Of a DNA stretch of 64,000 bases, positions 42,716 to 52,671 are shown piece after piece. The notes beneath the pieces were generated by a model. That model saw only the letters and a list, made by a program, of their open reading frames with translations. It ran no database searches and was not told the origin of the DNA. Every line of letters starts with the position of its first letter. Position 1 is the first letter of the stretch. This DNA is from Microbispora corallina (GTDB lineage Bacteria; Actinomycetota; Actinomycetes; Streptosporangiales; Streptosporangiaceae). The stretch is taken from NCBI RefSeq assembly GCF_016863035.1, contig NZ_BOOC01000003.1, forward strand, positions 1 through 64,000. Direction: 5' to 3'. The translations under genes and the position numbers were made by a program.

Positions 42716-43738
42716 GTGGGACCCAGCCCGGAACGCCGCCCGCCCGTGATGGCGGACGTGGCCAAGGTGGCGGGCGTGTCGCACCAGACGGTCTCGCGGG
42801 TGCTCAACGACCATCCGAACGTCCGCGCGGAGACCCGGACCCGGGTGCTGCGCGCGATCGACCAGCTCGGCTACCGACGCAACCTCGTCGCCCGGGCCCT
42901 GGTCACCAAGCACTCCCGCACGCTGGGCGTCGTCAGCTTCGACACCACACTTTACGGCCCCGCCAGCACCGTCTACGGCATCGAGCAGGCGGCCAGGGAG
43001 GCCGGCTACTTCGTCAGCATCGTCAGCCTCCGGACCATCGACAGGGCCGGAGTCCACGACGCGATCGACTATCTGACCGACCAGGGCGTGGACGGCATCG
43101 TCGTGGTGGCCCCGCAGCGGTCGGCGGCGCAGGCGCTGGAGGACATGCCGACGGGCATGCCGGCCGTCGCCGTCGAGGGCGGTCAGGCGGGCGAGGTGTC
43201 CGTGGTCAGCGTCGACCAGGTGGAGGGCGCCGCCCTGGCGACCCGGCACCTGCTCGACCTGGGGCACGAGACGGTCTGGCACATCAGCGGACCGGCCGAC
43301 TGGCTGGAGGCCGAGGGCCGGGTGCAGGGCTGGCGCGAGGCGCTGACCGCCGCCGGCCACCGGGTGCCGGACGTGCTGGCCGGCGATTGGAGCCCCCGTT
43401 CGGGCTATCGGGCGGGCAAGCGGCTGGCGGAGATGACGAGTGAGGTCACGGCGGTCTTCGTGGCCAACGACCAGATGGCGCTGGGCGTGCTGAGGGCGTT
43501 CGCGGAGGAAGGGGTGAGGGTCCCCGAGCAGATCAGCATCGTGGGTTTCGACGACATCCCGGAGTCGGAGTTCTTCTCCCCTCCTCTCACCACCATCAGG
43601 CAGGACTTCGGGGCCGTGGGCAGGCGCAGCATCGACGTGCTCCTGCGGCAGATCGAGGCGGAGGGTCCGTGCGAGCGCGAGCGCCACGTGGTTCCCCCTC
43701 GGTTCGTCGCCAGGGCCAGTACGGCGCACGCGCGCTAG
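42716..43738 (+). CDS. LacI-family regulator 2
   Basis: A 340-residue LacI protein starting at GTG 42716 after AGAGGAG. The HTH is at about 11-35 (VMADVAKVAGVSHQTVSRVLN) and the core carries SFDTTLYGPASTVYGIEQAA and ISIVGFDDIPES. It directly precedes the YtfQ-type importer operon, whose promoter has the palindrome TGTTAGCGTTAACA. It is the best candidate for the regulator of that site, of the ChvE operon and of araBDA. Confidence 0.92.
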   Translation: MGPSPERRPPVMADVAKVAGVSHQTVSRVLNDHPNVRAETRTRVLRAIDQLGYRRNLVARALVTKHSRTLGVVSFDTTLYGPASTVYGIEQAAREAGYFVSIVSLRTIDRAGVHDAIDYLTDQGVDGIVVVAPQRSAAQALEDMPTGMPAVAVEGGQAGEVSVVSVDQVEGAALATRHLLDLGHETVWHISGPADWLEAEGRVQGWREALTAAGHRVPDVLAGDWSPRSGYRAGKRLAEMTSEVTAVFVANDQMALGVLRAFAEEGVRVPEQISIVGFDDIPESEFFSPPLTTIRQDFGAVGRRSIDVLLRQIEAEGPCERERHVVPPRFVARASTAHAR

Positions 43739-43760
43739 CCGCCTGCGGAAGTCATGAAGG

Positions 43761-43792
43761 TTGACGCGGCTCCGGCCGTGTTAGCGTTAACA
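43761..43792 (+). promoter_or_regulatory. Promoter and operator of the YtfQ-type importer
   Basis: TTGACG at 43761-43766 is a good -35 box. The near-palindrome TGTTAGCGTTAACA (43779-43792; arms TGTTA/TAACA) covers the expected -10 position, so a bound repressor would block initiation. The SBP start follows 20 bases later. Confidence 0.7.
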
Positions 43793-43812
43793 TCCAGAAA
43801 GGAACACCCCCC

Positions 43813-44790
43813 GTGTTGAAGAGGTTCTCGGCGCTGGTTCTGGCCGGCGTCACGGCGTTCGCCATGGCCGGATGCGGCAGCGGTTCGGGCGGTTCGGGCG
43901 GCTCGGGCGACGGCAAGATCGTCATGGGCTTCTCCCAGGTCGGCGCGGAGAGCGGCTGGCGCACCGCCAACACCAAGTCGGTGCAGGAGTCCGCCAAGGC
44001 GGCCGGCATCGACCTGAAGTTCTCCGACGCGCAGCAGAAGCAGGAGAACCAGATCAAGGCGATCCGGTCCTACATCCAGCAGAAGGTCGACGTCATCGCC
44101 TTCTCCCCGGTCGTCGAGTCGGGCTGGGACACGGTCCTGCAGGAGGCCAAGAGCGCCAAGATCCCGGTCATCCTGACCGACCGGGCCGTGGACTCCAAGG
44201 ACACCAGCCTCTACCGGACCTTCCTCGGCTCCGACTTCATCGAGGAGGGCAAGAAGGCCGGCCAGTGGCTGGTCGACCAGTACAAGGACAGCAAGGACCC
44301 GGTCAACATCGTCCAGCTCGAGGGCACGACCGGATCCGCTCCCGCCAACGACCGCAAGACGGGCTTCCAGCAGGTGATCTCGGCCGATCCCAAGTTCAAG
44401 ATCATCGCCTCGCAGTCGGGCAACTTCACCCGGGCCGAGGGCAAGCAGGTCATGGAGGCCTTCCTCAAGTCGAACCCGAAGATCGACGTCCTGTACTCGC
44501 ACAACGACGACATGGCGCTCGGCGCCATCGAGGCGATCGAGGGCGCGGGCAAGGTGCCCGGCAAGGACATCAAGATCATCTCGGTCGACGCGGTGCACGA
44601 CGGCATGCAGGCGCTGGCCGACGGGAAGATCAACTACATCGTCGAGTGCAGCCCGCTGCTTGGCCCCCAGCTGATGGACCTGGCCAAGAAGGTCGTGAAG
44701 GGCGAGCAGGTCCCGGCCCGCGTCGTGACGCAGGAGACCACGTTCACGCAGGACCAGGCGAAGCAGGCGCTGCCCAGCCGTAAGTACTGA
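43813..44790 (+). CDS. ytfQ: Sugar ABC transporter substrate-binding lipoprotein (YtfQ-like)
   Basis: A 325-residue periplasmic-binding-type protein. The signal peptide ends in the lipobox AMAGC (Cys 21), so it is a lipoprotein, and a Gly/Ser linker follows. GFSQVGAESGWRTANTKSVQ and VIAFSPVVESGWDTVLQEAK match the YtfQ galactofuranose-binding family, which also binds arabinofuranose-like sugars. It starts at GTG 43813. A strong hairpin separates it from the ATPase gene, the usual device to keep binding protein in excess. Confidence 0.92.
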   Translation: MLKRFSALVLAGVTAFAMAGCGSGSGGSGGSGDGKIVMGFSQVGAESGWRTANTKSVQESAKAAGIDLKFSDAQQKQENQIKAIRSYIQQKVDVIAFSPVVESGWDTVLQEAKSAKIPVILTDRAVDSKDTSLYRTFLGSDFIEEGKKAGQWLVDQYKDSKDPVNIVQLEGTTGSAPANDRKTGFQQVISADPKFKIIASQSGNFTRAEGKQVMEAFLKSNPKIDVLYSHNDDMALGAIEAIEGAGKVPGKDIKIISVDAVHDGMQALADGKINYIVECSPLLGPQLMDLAKKVVKGEQVPARVVTQETTFTQDQAKQALPSRKY

Positions 44791-44798
44791 TCCCCGAC

Positions 44799-44828
44799 CG
44801 GGCCGCCCTCCCACCGGGGGGCGGCCCG
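44799..44828 (+). promoter_or_regulatory. Hairpin between binding-protein and ATPase genes
   Basis: CGGGCCGCCC / GGGCGGCCCG, a perfect 10-bp stem with a 10-base loop, nine bases after the ytfQ stop. Probably limits read-through or protects the upstream mRNA end. Confidence 0.65.
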
Positions 44829-44854
44829 CCGGCTCGACGAGGAGGGGGCGCCGT

Positions 44855-46366
44855 ATGGCCGAACCCGCGCCGATCCTTCAGATGAGGGGGATCGGGAAAC
44901 AGTTCCCCGGCGTCAAGGCGCTGGACGGCGTCGACTTCCGCCTGCTTCCCGGCGAGGTCCACGCGCTCATGGGTGAGAACGGCGCCGGCAAGTCCACCCT
45001 GATCAAGGTGCTGACCGGCGTGTACGACATCGACGCCGGCGAGATCGAGCTGAGGGGCGCCCGGGTGGCCTTCTCCAGCCCGCTCGCCGCCCAGCACGCC
45101 GGCATCAGCACGGTGTACCAGGAGGTCAACCTCTGCGCGAACCTGTCGGTCGCGGAGAACATCTTCATCGGCCGTGAGCCGCGCCGCCTCGGGCGCATCC
45201 AATGGAAGGAGATGCGACGCCGGGCGGCCGAGCTGCTTTCGCGCCTCGAGATCGACATCGACGTCTCGGCGGCCCTGTCGTCGTACTCGCTGGCCGTCCA
45301 GCAGATGGTGGCCATCGCGCGGGCCGTGGACATCGACGCCCAGGTCCTGATCCTGGACGAGCCGACCTCCAGCCTCGACGCGAGCGAGGTGGCGCAGCTG
45401 TTCCGGGTGATGCGGCGGCTGAAGGAGCAGGGCATCGCGATCCTGTTCGTCTCGCACTTCCTCGACCAGATCTACGAGATCGCCGACCGCATGACGATCC
45501 TGCGCAACGGCCGGCTCGTGGGGGAGTACCTCACCAGCGAGCTGAGCCAGGTGGAGCTGGTCGGCAAGATGATCGGCCGCGAGCTCGCCGACCTGGAACG
45601 CCTCGAGGGCAAGCCCATGGCGCGGCAGACCCCGGCGCTGGTGGAGGCGGACGGTCTGGGCCGGTCGGGCGCGATCGAGCCGTTCACGCTGACCATCCAC
45701 GAGGGCGAGGTCGTGGGGCTGGCCGGCCTTCTCGGCTCCGGCCGCACCGAGGTCGCCCGGCTGCTGTTCGGCGCCGACCACGCCGGCTCCGGCACCCTGC
45801 GGATCGGCGGCGAGCAGGTCGGCCTGCGCACCCCGCGGGCGGCGATCCGGCATCACGTCGCCTTCTGCTCCGAGAACCGGAGGGCGGAGGGGCTGGTGCC
45901 CGAGCTCACCGTCCGGGAGAACATCGTCCTCGCCCTGCAGGCCGCCCGCGGCTGGACCCGGCCCATCCCGCGGCGCCGGCAGGACGAGCTGGTGAGCAAG
46001 TACGTGTCCGCGCTGAACATCCGCCCGGCCGACCCCGAGCAGCTCGTCCGCAACCTCAGCGGCGGCAACCAGCAGAAGGTGATGCTGGCCCGCTGGCTCA
46101 TCCTGGAGCCCCGCCTGCTCATCCTCGACGAGCCGACCCGGGGCATCGACGTGGGCGCCAAGGCGGAGATCCAGCGGCTCGTGGCGGAGCTGTCCGACGG
46201 CGGGATGGCCGTGCTGTTCATCTCCGCCGAGCTGGAGGAGGTGCTCCGGCTCAGCCACAAGGTCGGCGTGCTGCGCGACCGGAAGCTCGTCGCCGAGATC
46301 GACAACGACGAGCGGCTGACCACCGACGCACTGACGGAGACCATCGCGAGCGGAGCCGCGTCATGA
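44855..46366 (+). CDS. ytfR: Sugar ABC transporter ATPase (YtfR-like)
   Basis: The 503-residue protein has two fused ATPase domains, as in all CUT2 sugar importers. Domain 1 has Walker [10 protein letters not shown] and Walker B LILDEPTSSLD. Domain 2 has a degenerate Walker A (GLLGSGRTEV) but keeps [15 protein letters not shown] and [10 protein letters not shown]. It overlaps the first permease by four bases. Confidence 0.94.
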   Translation: MAEPAPILQMRGIGKQFPGVKALDGVDFRLLPGEVHALMGENGAGKSTLIKVLTGVYDIDAGEIELRGARVAFSSPLAAQHAGISTVYQEVNLCANLSVAENIFIGREPRRLGRIQWKEMRRRAAELLSRLEIDIDVSAALSSYSLAVQQMVAIARAVDIDAQVLILDEPTSSLDASEVAQLFRVMRRLKEQGIAILFVSHFLDQIYEIADRMTILRNGRLVGEYLTSELSQVELVGKMIGRELADLERLEGKPMARQTPALVEADGLGRSGAIEPFTLTIHEGEVVGLAGLLGSGRTEVARLLFGADHAGSGTLRIGGEQVGLRTPRAAIRHHVAFCSENRRAEGLVPELTVRENIVLALQAARGWTRPIPRRRQDELVSKYVSALNIRPADPEQLVRNLSGGNQQKVMLARWLILEPRLLILDEPTRGIDVGAKAEIQRLVAELSDGGMAVLFISAELEEVLRLSHKVGVLRDRKLVAEIDNDERLTTDALTETIASGAAS

Positions 46367-47421
46367 CCGCGTTCCTCGGACCCTTCCTCAGACACCGCCT
46401 GTTCTGGCCCGTCGTGATCCTGGTGGGGCTGCTCCTGCTCAACCTGGTGTTCACCGACAACTTCTTCCACGTCGAGATGAAGGACGACCACCTCTACGGC
46501 AGCCTGATCGACATCTTCCGGTTCGGCGCGCCGCTGATCCTGGTGTCGCTCGGCATGACCCTGGTCATCGCCACGAGCGGGATCGACCTGTCGGTGGGCT
46601 CGGTCGTCGCGATCTCCGGCGCCCTCGCCTGCCTGCAGATCAGCGACCTCGGGAACCAGAACTCGGTGGGCGGCGTGCTGAGCGCCGTGGGCGTGGCGCT
46701 CCTGCTCTCACTGGTGCTCGGCGCCTGGAACGGCCTGCTGGTCGCGGGCGTGGGGATCCAGCCGATCATCGCGACGCTCATCCTCATGGTCGCCGGGCGC
46801 GGCCTCGCCCAGCTCATCACCCAGGGCCAGATCATCACGATCAACAGCTCGCCGTACAAGCTGATCGGCGGGGGTTACTGGCTCACGGTGCCGTTCGGGA
46901 TCATCATCGTGATCGCGGTGCTGGCGCTGACCGCGTTCCTCACCCGGCGCCTCGCCCTCGGCCTGCTCATCGAGTCGGTCGGCGGCAACGCGGAGGCGAG
47001 CCGGCTGGCCGGCATCGGCTCCCGGGCAGTGATCATCACCGTCTACACGTTCTGCGCCCTGTGCGCGGGGATCGCCGGGCTGATGATCAGCTCGAACGTC
47101 TCCAGCGCCGACGGGAACAACGCCGGCCTGTGGATCGAGCTGGACGCGATCCTGGCCGTCGTCATCGGCGGCACGCCCCTGTCGGGCGGCCGGTTCTCGC
47201 TCGGCGGCACGGTGCTGGGCGCGCTCATCATCCAGACGCTGACCACCACGATCTACTCGATCGGCGTGCCGCCGCAGACGACGCTGCTGTTCAAGGCGCT
47301 CGTGGTGACCATCGTCTGCCTGCTCCAGTCCCCGGCCTTCCGCGCGAAGGTCTTCCATCGGCGCCGCCGCCCCGCCGGCGCGCCTCCGGTGGCGGAAGAG
47401 AAGGTGAGGGTCTCGGCATGA
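46363..47421 (+). CDS. ytfT: Sugar ABC transporter permease (YtfT-like)
   Basis: A 352-residue CUT2 permease with about nine to ten membrane segments and the family motif IATSGIDLSVGSVVAISGAL. It starts in the ATPase stop (ATGA) and its own stop overlaps the second permease (ATGA). With YjfF it forms the heterodimeric channel for furanose sugars in the E. coli system. Confidence 0.93.
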   Translation: MTAFLGPFLRHRLFWPVVILVGLLLLNLVFTDNFFHVEMKDDHLYGSLIDIFRFGAPLILVSLGMTLVIATSGIDLSVGSVVAISGALACLQISDLGNQNSVGGVLSAVGVALLLSLVLGAWNGLLVAGVGIQPIIATLILMVAGRGLAQLITQGQIITINSSPYKLIGGGYWLTVPFGIIIVIAVLALTAFLTRRLALGLLIESVGGNAEASRLAGIGSRAVIITVYTFCALCAGIAGLMISSNVSSADGNNAGLWIELDAILAVVIGGTPLSGGRFSLGGTVLGALIIQTLTTTIYSIGVPPQTTLLFKALVVTIVCLLQSPAFRAKVFHRRRRPAGAPPVAEEKVRVSA

Positions 47422-48401
47422 CCACCCTGACCGTCCCGGGCCGCGTCCGGGTGCCGCGCAAGTACGTCCCCGTCCTGGTCACGGCCGGGCTGTTCCTCGC
47501 CATGTTCGCCGCGGGCGGCATCCGGTACGAGGGGTTCGCGACCGGGCAGATCATCCTCAACGTCTTCATCGACAACGCGTTCCTGCTGGTCGTGGCCGTC
47601 GGCATGACCTTCGTGATCCTCACGGGCGGCATCGACCTGTCGGTGGGCTCGGTGGTGGCGCTGTCCACCATGGTCGCGGCGACGCTGCTGAAACACGGCT
47701 GGTCGCCCTGGCCGGTGATGCTGATCGTGCTGCTCATCGGGGCCGTCCTGGGCCTCGGCATGGGCGCGATCATCCACTACTTCGAGATCCAGCCGTTCAT
47801 CGTGACGCTCGCCGGGATGTTCCTGGCCCGCGGCCTGTGCTTCACGATCGACACCGAGTCGATCCCCATCGACAACTCCACGTTCACCGCCTTCGCCCAG
47901 ACGCGGATCGACCTCGGCGGGGACATGTGGATCTCGCCGAGTGTGGTGATCGCCGTCGTCGTGGTGATCGCGGCGGCGTACGTGCTCCACTACACGCGCT
48001 TCGGCCGCAACGTCTACGCGACCGGCGGCAGCGAGCAGTCGGCGCTGCTCATGGGCCTCCCGGTGGCCCGGACGAAAATCGGGGTCTATACGATCAGCGG
48101 GTTCTGCTCCGCTCTCGGCGGCCTGCTGCTGTCCTTCTACATGCTGTCGGGGTACGGCCTGCACGCCGTCGGCATGGAGCTGGACGCCATCGCGGCGGTC
48201 GTCATCGGCGGCACGCTGCTGACCGGAGGCAGTGGGTTCCTGCTCGGCACGGTGCTCGGCGTGCTCGTGCTGGGCCTGATTCAGACGATCATCAGCTTCG
48301 AGGGGACGCTCAGCTCGTGGTGGACGCGAATCTTCATCGGATTGTTACTGTTCGTCTTCATCCTCCTCCAGCGCCTGTTCTCCGCCCGCTCGCGGCGATG
48401 A
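47418..48401 (+). CDS. yjfF: Sugar ABC transporter permease (YjfF-like)
   Basis: A 327-residue CUT2 permease carrying the motif LTGGIDLSVGSVVALSTMVA and DSESIPIDNSTF-like sequence, as in YjfF. It is the last gene of the first importer operon. About 190 bases follow before the second importer, with its own promoter and operator. Confidence 0.92.
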   Translation: MTTLTVPGRVRVPRKYVPVLVTAGLFLAMFAAGGIRYEGFATGQIILNVFIDNAFLLVVAVGMTFVILTGGIDLSVGSVVALSTMVAATLLKHGWSPWPVMLIVLLIGAVLGLGMGAIIHYFEIQPFIVTLAGMFLARGLCFTIDTESIPIDNSTFTAFAQTRIDLGGDMWISPSVVIAVVVVIAAAYVLHYTRFGRNVYATGGSEQSALLMGLPVARTKIGVYTISGFCSALGGLLLSFYMLSGYGLHAVGMELDAIAAVVIGGTLLTGGSGFLLGTVLGVLVLGLIQTIISFEGTLSSWWTRIFIGLLLFVFILLQRLFSARSRR

Positions 48402-48426
48402 GATCCTGACCTGCGGGCGGTTACCG

Positions 48427-48445
48427 CAACGTTTCCGGAACGTTG
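48427..48445. promoter_or_regulatory. Inverted repeat upstream of the ChvE promoter
   Basis: CAACGTT-TCCGG-AACGTTG, perfect 7-bp arms, directly behind TTACCGCAA, a nonamer also present before LacI gene 1 (41411). A second regulator may bind here. Confidence 0.5.
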
Positions 48446-48455
48446 CCCCCACCCG

Positions 48456-48484
48456 TTGACATCCGTGTTGTTAGCGATAACAAT
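48456..48484 (+). promoter_or_regulatory. Promoter and operator of the ChvE-MmsAB importer
   Basis: TTGACA (48456-48461) is a consensus -35 box, and AACAAT at 48479-48484 is 17 bases further. The near-palindrome TGTTAGCGATAACA (48469-48482) fills the spacer, the same site type as at 43779. Confidence 0.75.
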
Positions 48485-48593
48485 GCACGACAGCGAACTT
48501 TGTCCCTGTTTGTAACCTTTCTTCAAAATCACCCCTTATATCGGCAGTAGCCGCACCCAGCTCTGCCGCGACCCCCATCGCAAGGAGATACAC

Positions 48594-49715
48594 ATGAGGT
48601 TGGGACGGATCGGGGGCGTGGTGTCCGCCATCGCGCTCGCCGCGACCATGACGGCCTGCGGCTCCAGCCAGAAGACGGTCGACACCCAGGCCACCGCCGG
48701 CTCCTCCGGCGGCGGCACCGCCGGCGCCCTGATCGGTGTCACCATGCCCACCAAGTCGTCGGAGCGCTGGATCCACGACGGCGACAACCTGAAGAAGCAG
48801 CTCGAGCAGCTGGGCTACAAGGTCGACCTCCAGTACGCGGAGAACGACATCCCGACCCAGGCCAACCAGATCGAGAACCAGATCACCAAGGGCGCCAAGC
48901 TCCTGATCATCGCCTCGATCGACGGCACGGCGATCACCTCGCAGCTGCAGGAGGCCGCGGACAACAAGATCCCGGTCATCGCCTACGACCGGCTCATCCG
49001 CAACAGCCCGAACGTCGACTACTACGCCACGTTCGACAACTTCAAGGTCGGCGTGCAGCAGGCGACCTCGCTGCTGAAGGGCCTCGGCGTCGACAGCGGC
49101 AAGAAGGGCCCGTTCAACGTCGAGCTGTTCGCCGGTTCGCCCGACGACAACAACGCGACGTTCTTCTTCAACGGCGCCATGTCGGTGCTCAAGCCGAAGA
49201 TCGACGACGGCACGCTGAAGGTCAAGAGCGGCCAGACCGACTTCAAGCAGGCCGCCATCCTCCGGTGGGACCCGGCCACCGCGCAGAAGCGCATGGAGGA
49301 CATCCTCACCAAGACCTACAGCGGCGGCGCCAAGGTCGACGGCGTGCTCTCCCCGTACGACGGCCTGTCCATCGGCATCCTGTCGGCGCTCAAGAGCTCC
49401 GGCTACGGCACCAGCGGCCAGCCCTACCCGATCGTGACCGGCCAGGACGCCGAGCTCGCGTCGGTGAAGTCGATCATCGCGGGTGAGCAGTACTCGACCA
49501 TCTTCAAGGACACCCGCAAGCTCGCGGAGCAGACCGTGAAGATGGCGGACGCGGTGCTGAAGGGTCAGAAGCCCGAGGTGAACAACGAGAAGGACTACGA
49601 CAACGGCAACAAGGTCGTCCCGTCGTACCTGCTCGACCCGGTGGTCGTCGACAAGGACAACTACAAGGACGTCATCGTCGGCAGCGGCTACTACACCGAG
49701 GACCAGCTCAAGTAG
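48594..49715 (+). CDS. chvE: Multiple-monosaccharide ABC transporter binding lipoprotein (ChvE)
   Basis: The 373-residue protein has a lipoprotein signal peptide ending ATMTAC (Cys 22), followed by [19 protein letters not shown] and [19 protein letters not shown]. This matches the ChvE/MmsE family that binds arabinose, galactose, xylose and glucose. AAGGAGAT precedes the ATG. A GC-rich hairpin lies behind it, as for the YtfQ gene. Confidence 0.93.
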   Translation: MRLGRIGGVVSAIALAATMTACGSSQKTVDTQATAGSSGGGTAGALIGVTMPTKSSERWIHDGDNLKKQLEQLGYKVDLQYAENDIPTQANQIENQITKGAKLLIIASIDGTAITSQLQEAADNKIPVIAYDRLIRNSPNVDYYATFDNFKVGVQQATSLLKGLGVDSGKKGPFNVELFAGSPDDNNATFFFNGAMSVLKPKIDDGTLKVKSGQTDFKQAAILRWDPATAQKRMEDILTKTYSGGAKVDGVLSPYDGLSIGILSALKSSGYGTSGQPYPIVTGQDAELASVKSIIAGEQYSTIFKDTRKLAEQTVKMADAVLKGQKPEVNNEKDYDNGNKVVPSYLLDPVVVDKDNYKDVIVGSGYYTEDQLK

Positions 49716-49721
49716 GGATCC

Positions 49722-49747
49722 GGGCCCGGGGACTCGTCCCCGGGCCC
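49722..49747 (+). promoter_or_regulatory. Hairpin between chvE and mmsA
   Basis: GGGCCCGGGGAC-TC-GTCCCCGGGCCC, a perfect 12-bp stem six bases after the chvE stop, equivalent in position to the hairpin after ytfQ. Confidence 0.7.
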
Positions 49748-49766
49748 CTCCCTGAGCGAGGGGCAC

Positions 49767-51296
49767 ATGACCGAGCACATCTTGCGGATGAGCGGGATCA
49801 CCAAGACGTTCCCCGGCGTGAAGGCGCTGCAGGACGTCAACCTCTCCGTACGGCGGGGTGAGATCCACGCGATCTGCGGCGAGAACGGCGCCGGCAAGTC
49901 GACGCTGATGAAGGTGCTGTCCGGGGTCTACCCGCACGGCGATTACGAGGGCGAGATCACCTTCGAGGGCAAGCGCTGCGAGTTCGGCGGCATCCGCGAC
50001 AGTGAGCACGCCGGCATCGTCATCATCCACCAGGAGCTGGCGCTCAGCCCTCAGCTGTCGATCGCCGAGAACATCTTCCTCGGCAACGAGCGCGCCAGAC
50101 GCGGCGTCATCGACTGGAACCGCACCAACTACGAGGCCGGCGAGCTGATGAAGCGGGTCGGCCTGCGTGAGAACCCGACCACGCCCATCGCGGACATCGG
50201 CGTCGGCAAGCAGCAGCTCGTGGAGATCGCCAAGGCGCTGTCGAAGGAGGTGAAGCTCCTCATCCTCGACGAGCCGACCGCGGCGCTCAACGACGACGAC
50301 TCGGCCCACCTGCTCGACCTGCTGCGCGGGCTGCGCGACGAGGGCATCACCTGTGTGATCATCTCGCACAAGCTCAACGAGGTGATCGCCATCGCCGACT
50401 CCGTCACGATCATCCGCGACGGGCGCACGATCGAGACGCTGGACATGGCTGACGATCACGTGACCGAGGACCGTATCATCTCGGGCATGGTCGGCCGCGC
50501 GCTCGACAACCGCTTCCCGCCCCACGAGGCCGACATCGGGGAGGAGGCGTTCCGCATCGAGGACTGGACGGTCCACAGCCCCAGCCAGCCCGGCCGCAAG
50601 GTGGTCGACGGCGCCTCGCTCACGCTGCGCCGGGGCGAGATCGTCGGCCTCGCGGGGCTGATGGGCGCCGGGCGCACCGAGCTCGCGATGAGCGTGTTCG
50701 GCCGGACGTACGGGGTGAACATCTCGGGCCGGCTCTTCAAGGACGGCAAGCCGATCGACATCCGCAACGTCCAGGACGCGATCAGGCACGGCGTCGCCTA
50801 CGCCACGGAGGACCGCAAGCGGTACGGCCTCAACCTCATCGAGGACATCAAGCGCAACATCAGCGCGGCCGGGCTGAAGGGCCTGTCCTCGCGCGGCTGG
50901 GTCAACGAGAACGAGGAGTACCGCGTCGCCGAGGGCTTCCGCAAGAGCATGAACATCAAGGCTCCCGGGGTGACCAGCGTCGTCGGCAAGCTGAGCGGCG
51001 GCAACCAGCAGAAGGTCGTGCTCTCCAAGTGGATCCTGACCGAGCCGGACGTGCTCATCCTCGACGAGCCCACCCGGGGCATCGACGTCGGCGCCAAGTA
51101 CGAGATCTACACGATCATCAACCGCCTGGCCGACCAGGGCAAGGCCGTGCTGGTGATCTCTTCTGAGCTGCCCGAGCTGCTGGGCCTGTGCGACCGCATC
51201 TACACGCTGTCGGAGGGACGGATCACGGGCGAGGTGCCGCGCGGGGAGGCCACGCAGGAACGCCTCATGTATCTCATGACCAAGGGACAGGAGTAG
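49767..51296 (+). CDS. mmsA: Multiple-monosaccharide ABC transporter ATPase
   Basis: A 509-residue double-ATPase protein. Walker [17 protein letters not shown], Walker [13 protein letters not shown], second-domain [16 protein letters not shown] and [12 protein letters not shown] are all present. Sequence details ([26 protein letters not shown]) fit the MmsA type (xylose/arabinose). Note that this MmsA is a transporter subunit, not methylmalonate-semialdehyde dehydrogenase. The permease starts six bases after its stop. Confidence 0.94.
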   Translation: MTEHILRMSGITKTFPGVKALQDVNLSVRRGEIHAICGENGAGKSTLMKVLSGVYPHGDYEGEITFEGKRCEFGGIRDSEHAGIVIIHQELALSPQLSIAENIFLGNERARRGVIDWNRTNYEAGELMKRVGLRENPTTPIADIGVGKQQLVEIAKALSKEVKLLILDEPTAALNDDDSAHLLDLLRGLRDEGITCVIISHKLNEVIAIADSVTIIRDGRTIETLDMADDHVTEDRIISGMVGRALDNRFPPHEADIGEEAFRIEDWTVHSPSQPGRKVVDGASLTLRRGEIVGLAGLMGAGRTELAMSVFGRTYGVNISGRLFKDGKPIDIRNVQDAIRHGVAYATEDRKRYGLNLIEDIKRNISAAGLKGLSSRGWVNENEEYRVAEGFRKSMNIKAPGVTSVVGKLSGGNQQKVVLSKWILTEPDVLILDEPTRGIDVGAKYEIYTIINRLADQGKAVLVISSELPELLGLCDRIYTLSEGRITGEVPRGEATQERLMYLMTKGQE

Positions 51297-51302
51297 CTCG
51301 AA

Positions 51303-52562
51303 ATGAGCAGCATCACGCCCGCCGACGTCGCGGTCGGCGCCACGGGCGACGGGGGAGCGCCGCGGCAGCCGGGACGGGTGTCGCTCGGCGGCCTGTCGGT
51401 CAACCTGCGCTCCAGTGGCATCTACATCGCGTTCGCGCTGATCATCGTGCTGTTCTCGGTGCTGACCGACGGCGCGCTCCTCCAGCCGCAGAACATCTCC
51501 AACATCATCGTTCAGAACTCCTACGTCCTGATCCTCGCGATCGGGATGATCTTGATCATCATCGCCGGGCACATCGACCTGTCGGTCGGCTCGGTGGTGG
51601 CGGTCACCGGGGCGCTGGCCGCCGTGCTCATGGTGAACATGGGCGTGGCATGGCCGTTGGCGCTGCTCATCACGATCATCGCCGGCGGCGTGATCGGGGC
51701 GTGGCAGGGCTACTGGATCGCGTACTTCGGCATCCCCGCGTTCATCGTGACGCTGGCCGGCATGCTGCTGTTCCGGGCGCTGACCCTGACGGTGCTCGGC
51801 AACCAGGGCATCGGGCCGTTCCCCGACCAGGTCCGCACGCTCGCCAACGGCTTCACCGACGGCTACCTCGGCAACATCGGCCTCGGCCCGCTCGGCGGCG
51901 CCGACCTGTTCAGCCTGCTGATCGGCATCATCGCGATCGCCGGCATGGTCCTCGCGCAGTGGCGCACCCGGGGCGCCCGCAAGGGTTACGGCCAGGCGGT
52001 CGAGCCCGTCGCGCTGTTCGTGCTGAAGATGGCGGCAGGGGCCGCGCTGATCCTCTTCGTGGTCGTGCAGCTGGCCCGCTTCAAGAACCTGCCGTGGGTG
52101 CTGGTGCTGCTGGCGGTGCTCGTGCTGGCGTACTCCCTCATGGCCAACCGCACGGTCTTCGGCCGGCAGATCTACGCGATCGGCGGCAACCTGCAGGCGG
52201 CCGTGATGTCCGGCGTGAAGGTCAAGTCGGTCGTCTTCTGGATCTTCGTCAACATGGGCGTGCTGTCGGCCATCGCCGGCGTCATCTTCGCCGGCCGGCT
52301 CAACCAGGCGGGTCCCACCGCGGGCAACAGCTTCGAGCTCGACGCGATCGCGGCGGCCTTCATCGGCGGCGCGGCCGTGCAGGGCGGTGTCGGCAAGGTG
52401 GTCGGCGCGATCACCGGTGGTCTGATCATGGCGGTCATCAACAACGGCATGTCGCTGATCGGCTCGCCGAGTGAGCGCGTCATGCTCGTCAAGGGCATCG
52501 TCCTGCTCGCCGCCGTGGCGTTCGACGTGTGGACCAAGCGCAGGACGGGTGCCTCACGGTGA
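51303..52562 (+). CDS. mmsB: Multiple-monosaccharide ABC transporter permease
   Basis: The 419-residue permease has about ten to twelve membrane segments and the CUT2 motif IIAGHIDLSVGSVVAVTGAL. It is longer than ordinary CUT2 permeases, as usual for the single, self-associating MmsB type. A strong terminator follows before araB. Confidence 0.94.
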   Translation: MSSITPADVAVGATGDGGAPRQPGRVSLGGLSVNLRSSGIYIAFALIIVLFSVLTDGALLQPQNISNIIVQNSYVLILAIGMILIIIAGHIDLSVGSVVAVTGALAAVLMVNMGVAWPLALLITIIAGGVIGAWQGYWIAYFGIPAFIVTLAGMLLFRALTLTVLGNQGIGPFPDQVRTLANGFTDGYLGNIGLGPLGGADLFSLLIGIIAIAGMVLAQWRTRGARKGYGQAVEPVALFVLKMAAGAALILFVVVQLARFKNLPWVLVLLAVLVLAYSLMANRTVFGRQIYAIGGNLQAAVMSGVKVKSVVFWIFVNMGVLSAIAGVIFAGRLNQAGPTAGNSFELDAIAAAFIGGAAVQGGVGKVVGAITGGLIMAVINNGMSLIGSPSERVMLVKGIVLLAAVAFDVWTKRRTGASR

Positions 52563-52579
52563 CCGGGTGCGACATCGAA

Positions 52580-52624
52580 GGGGACCGTCTTCCTGACCGC
52601 CGGGCAAGGCGGCAGGCGGTCCCC
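52580..52624 (+). terminator. Terminator after mmsB
   Basis: GGGGACCG/CGGTCCCC outer arms (52580-52587, 52617-52624) enclose CCTG(A)CCGCC/GGCGG(C)AGG. It separates the importer from araBDA. Confidence 0.8.
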
Positions 52625-52671
52625 GGCCGGAAAAGATGATGCCCATGTCCCCCAAGACCCCTGGAGTGCAG

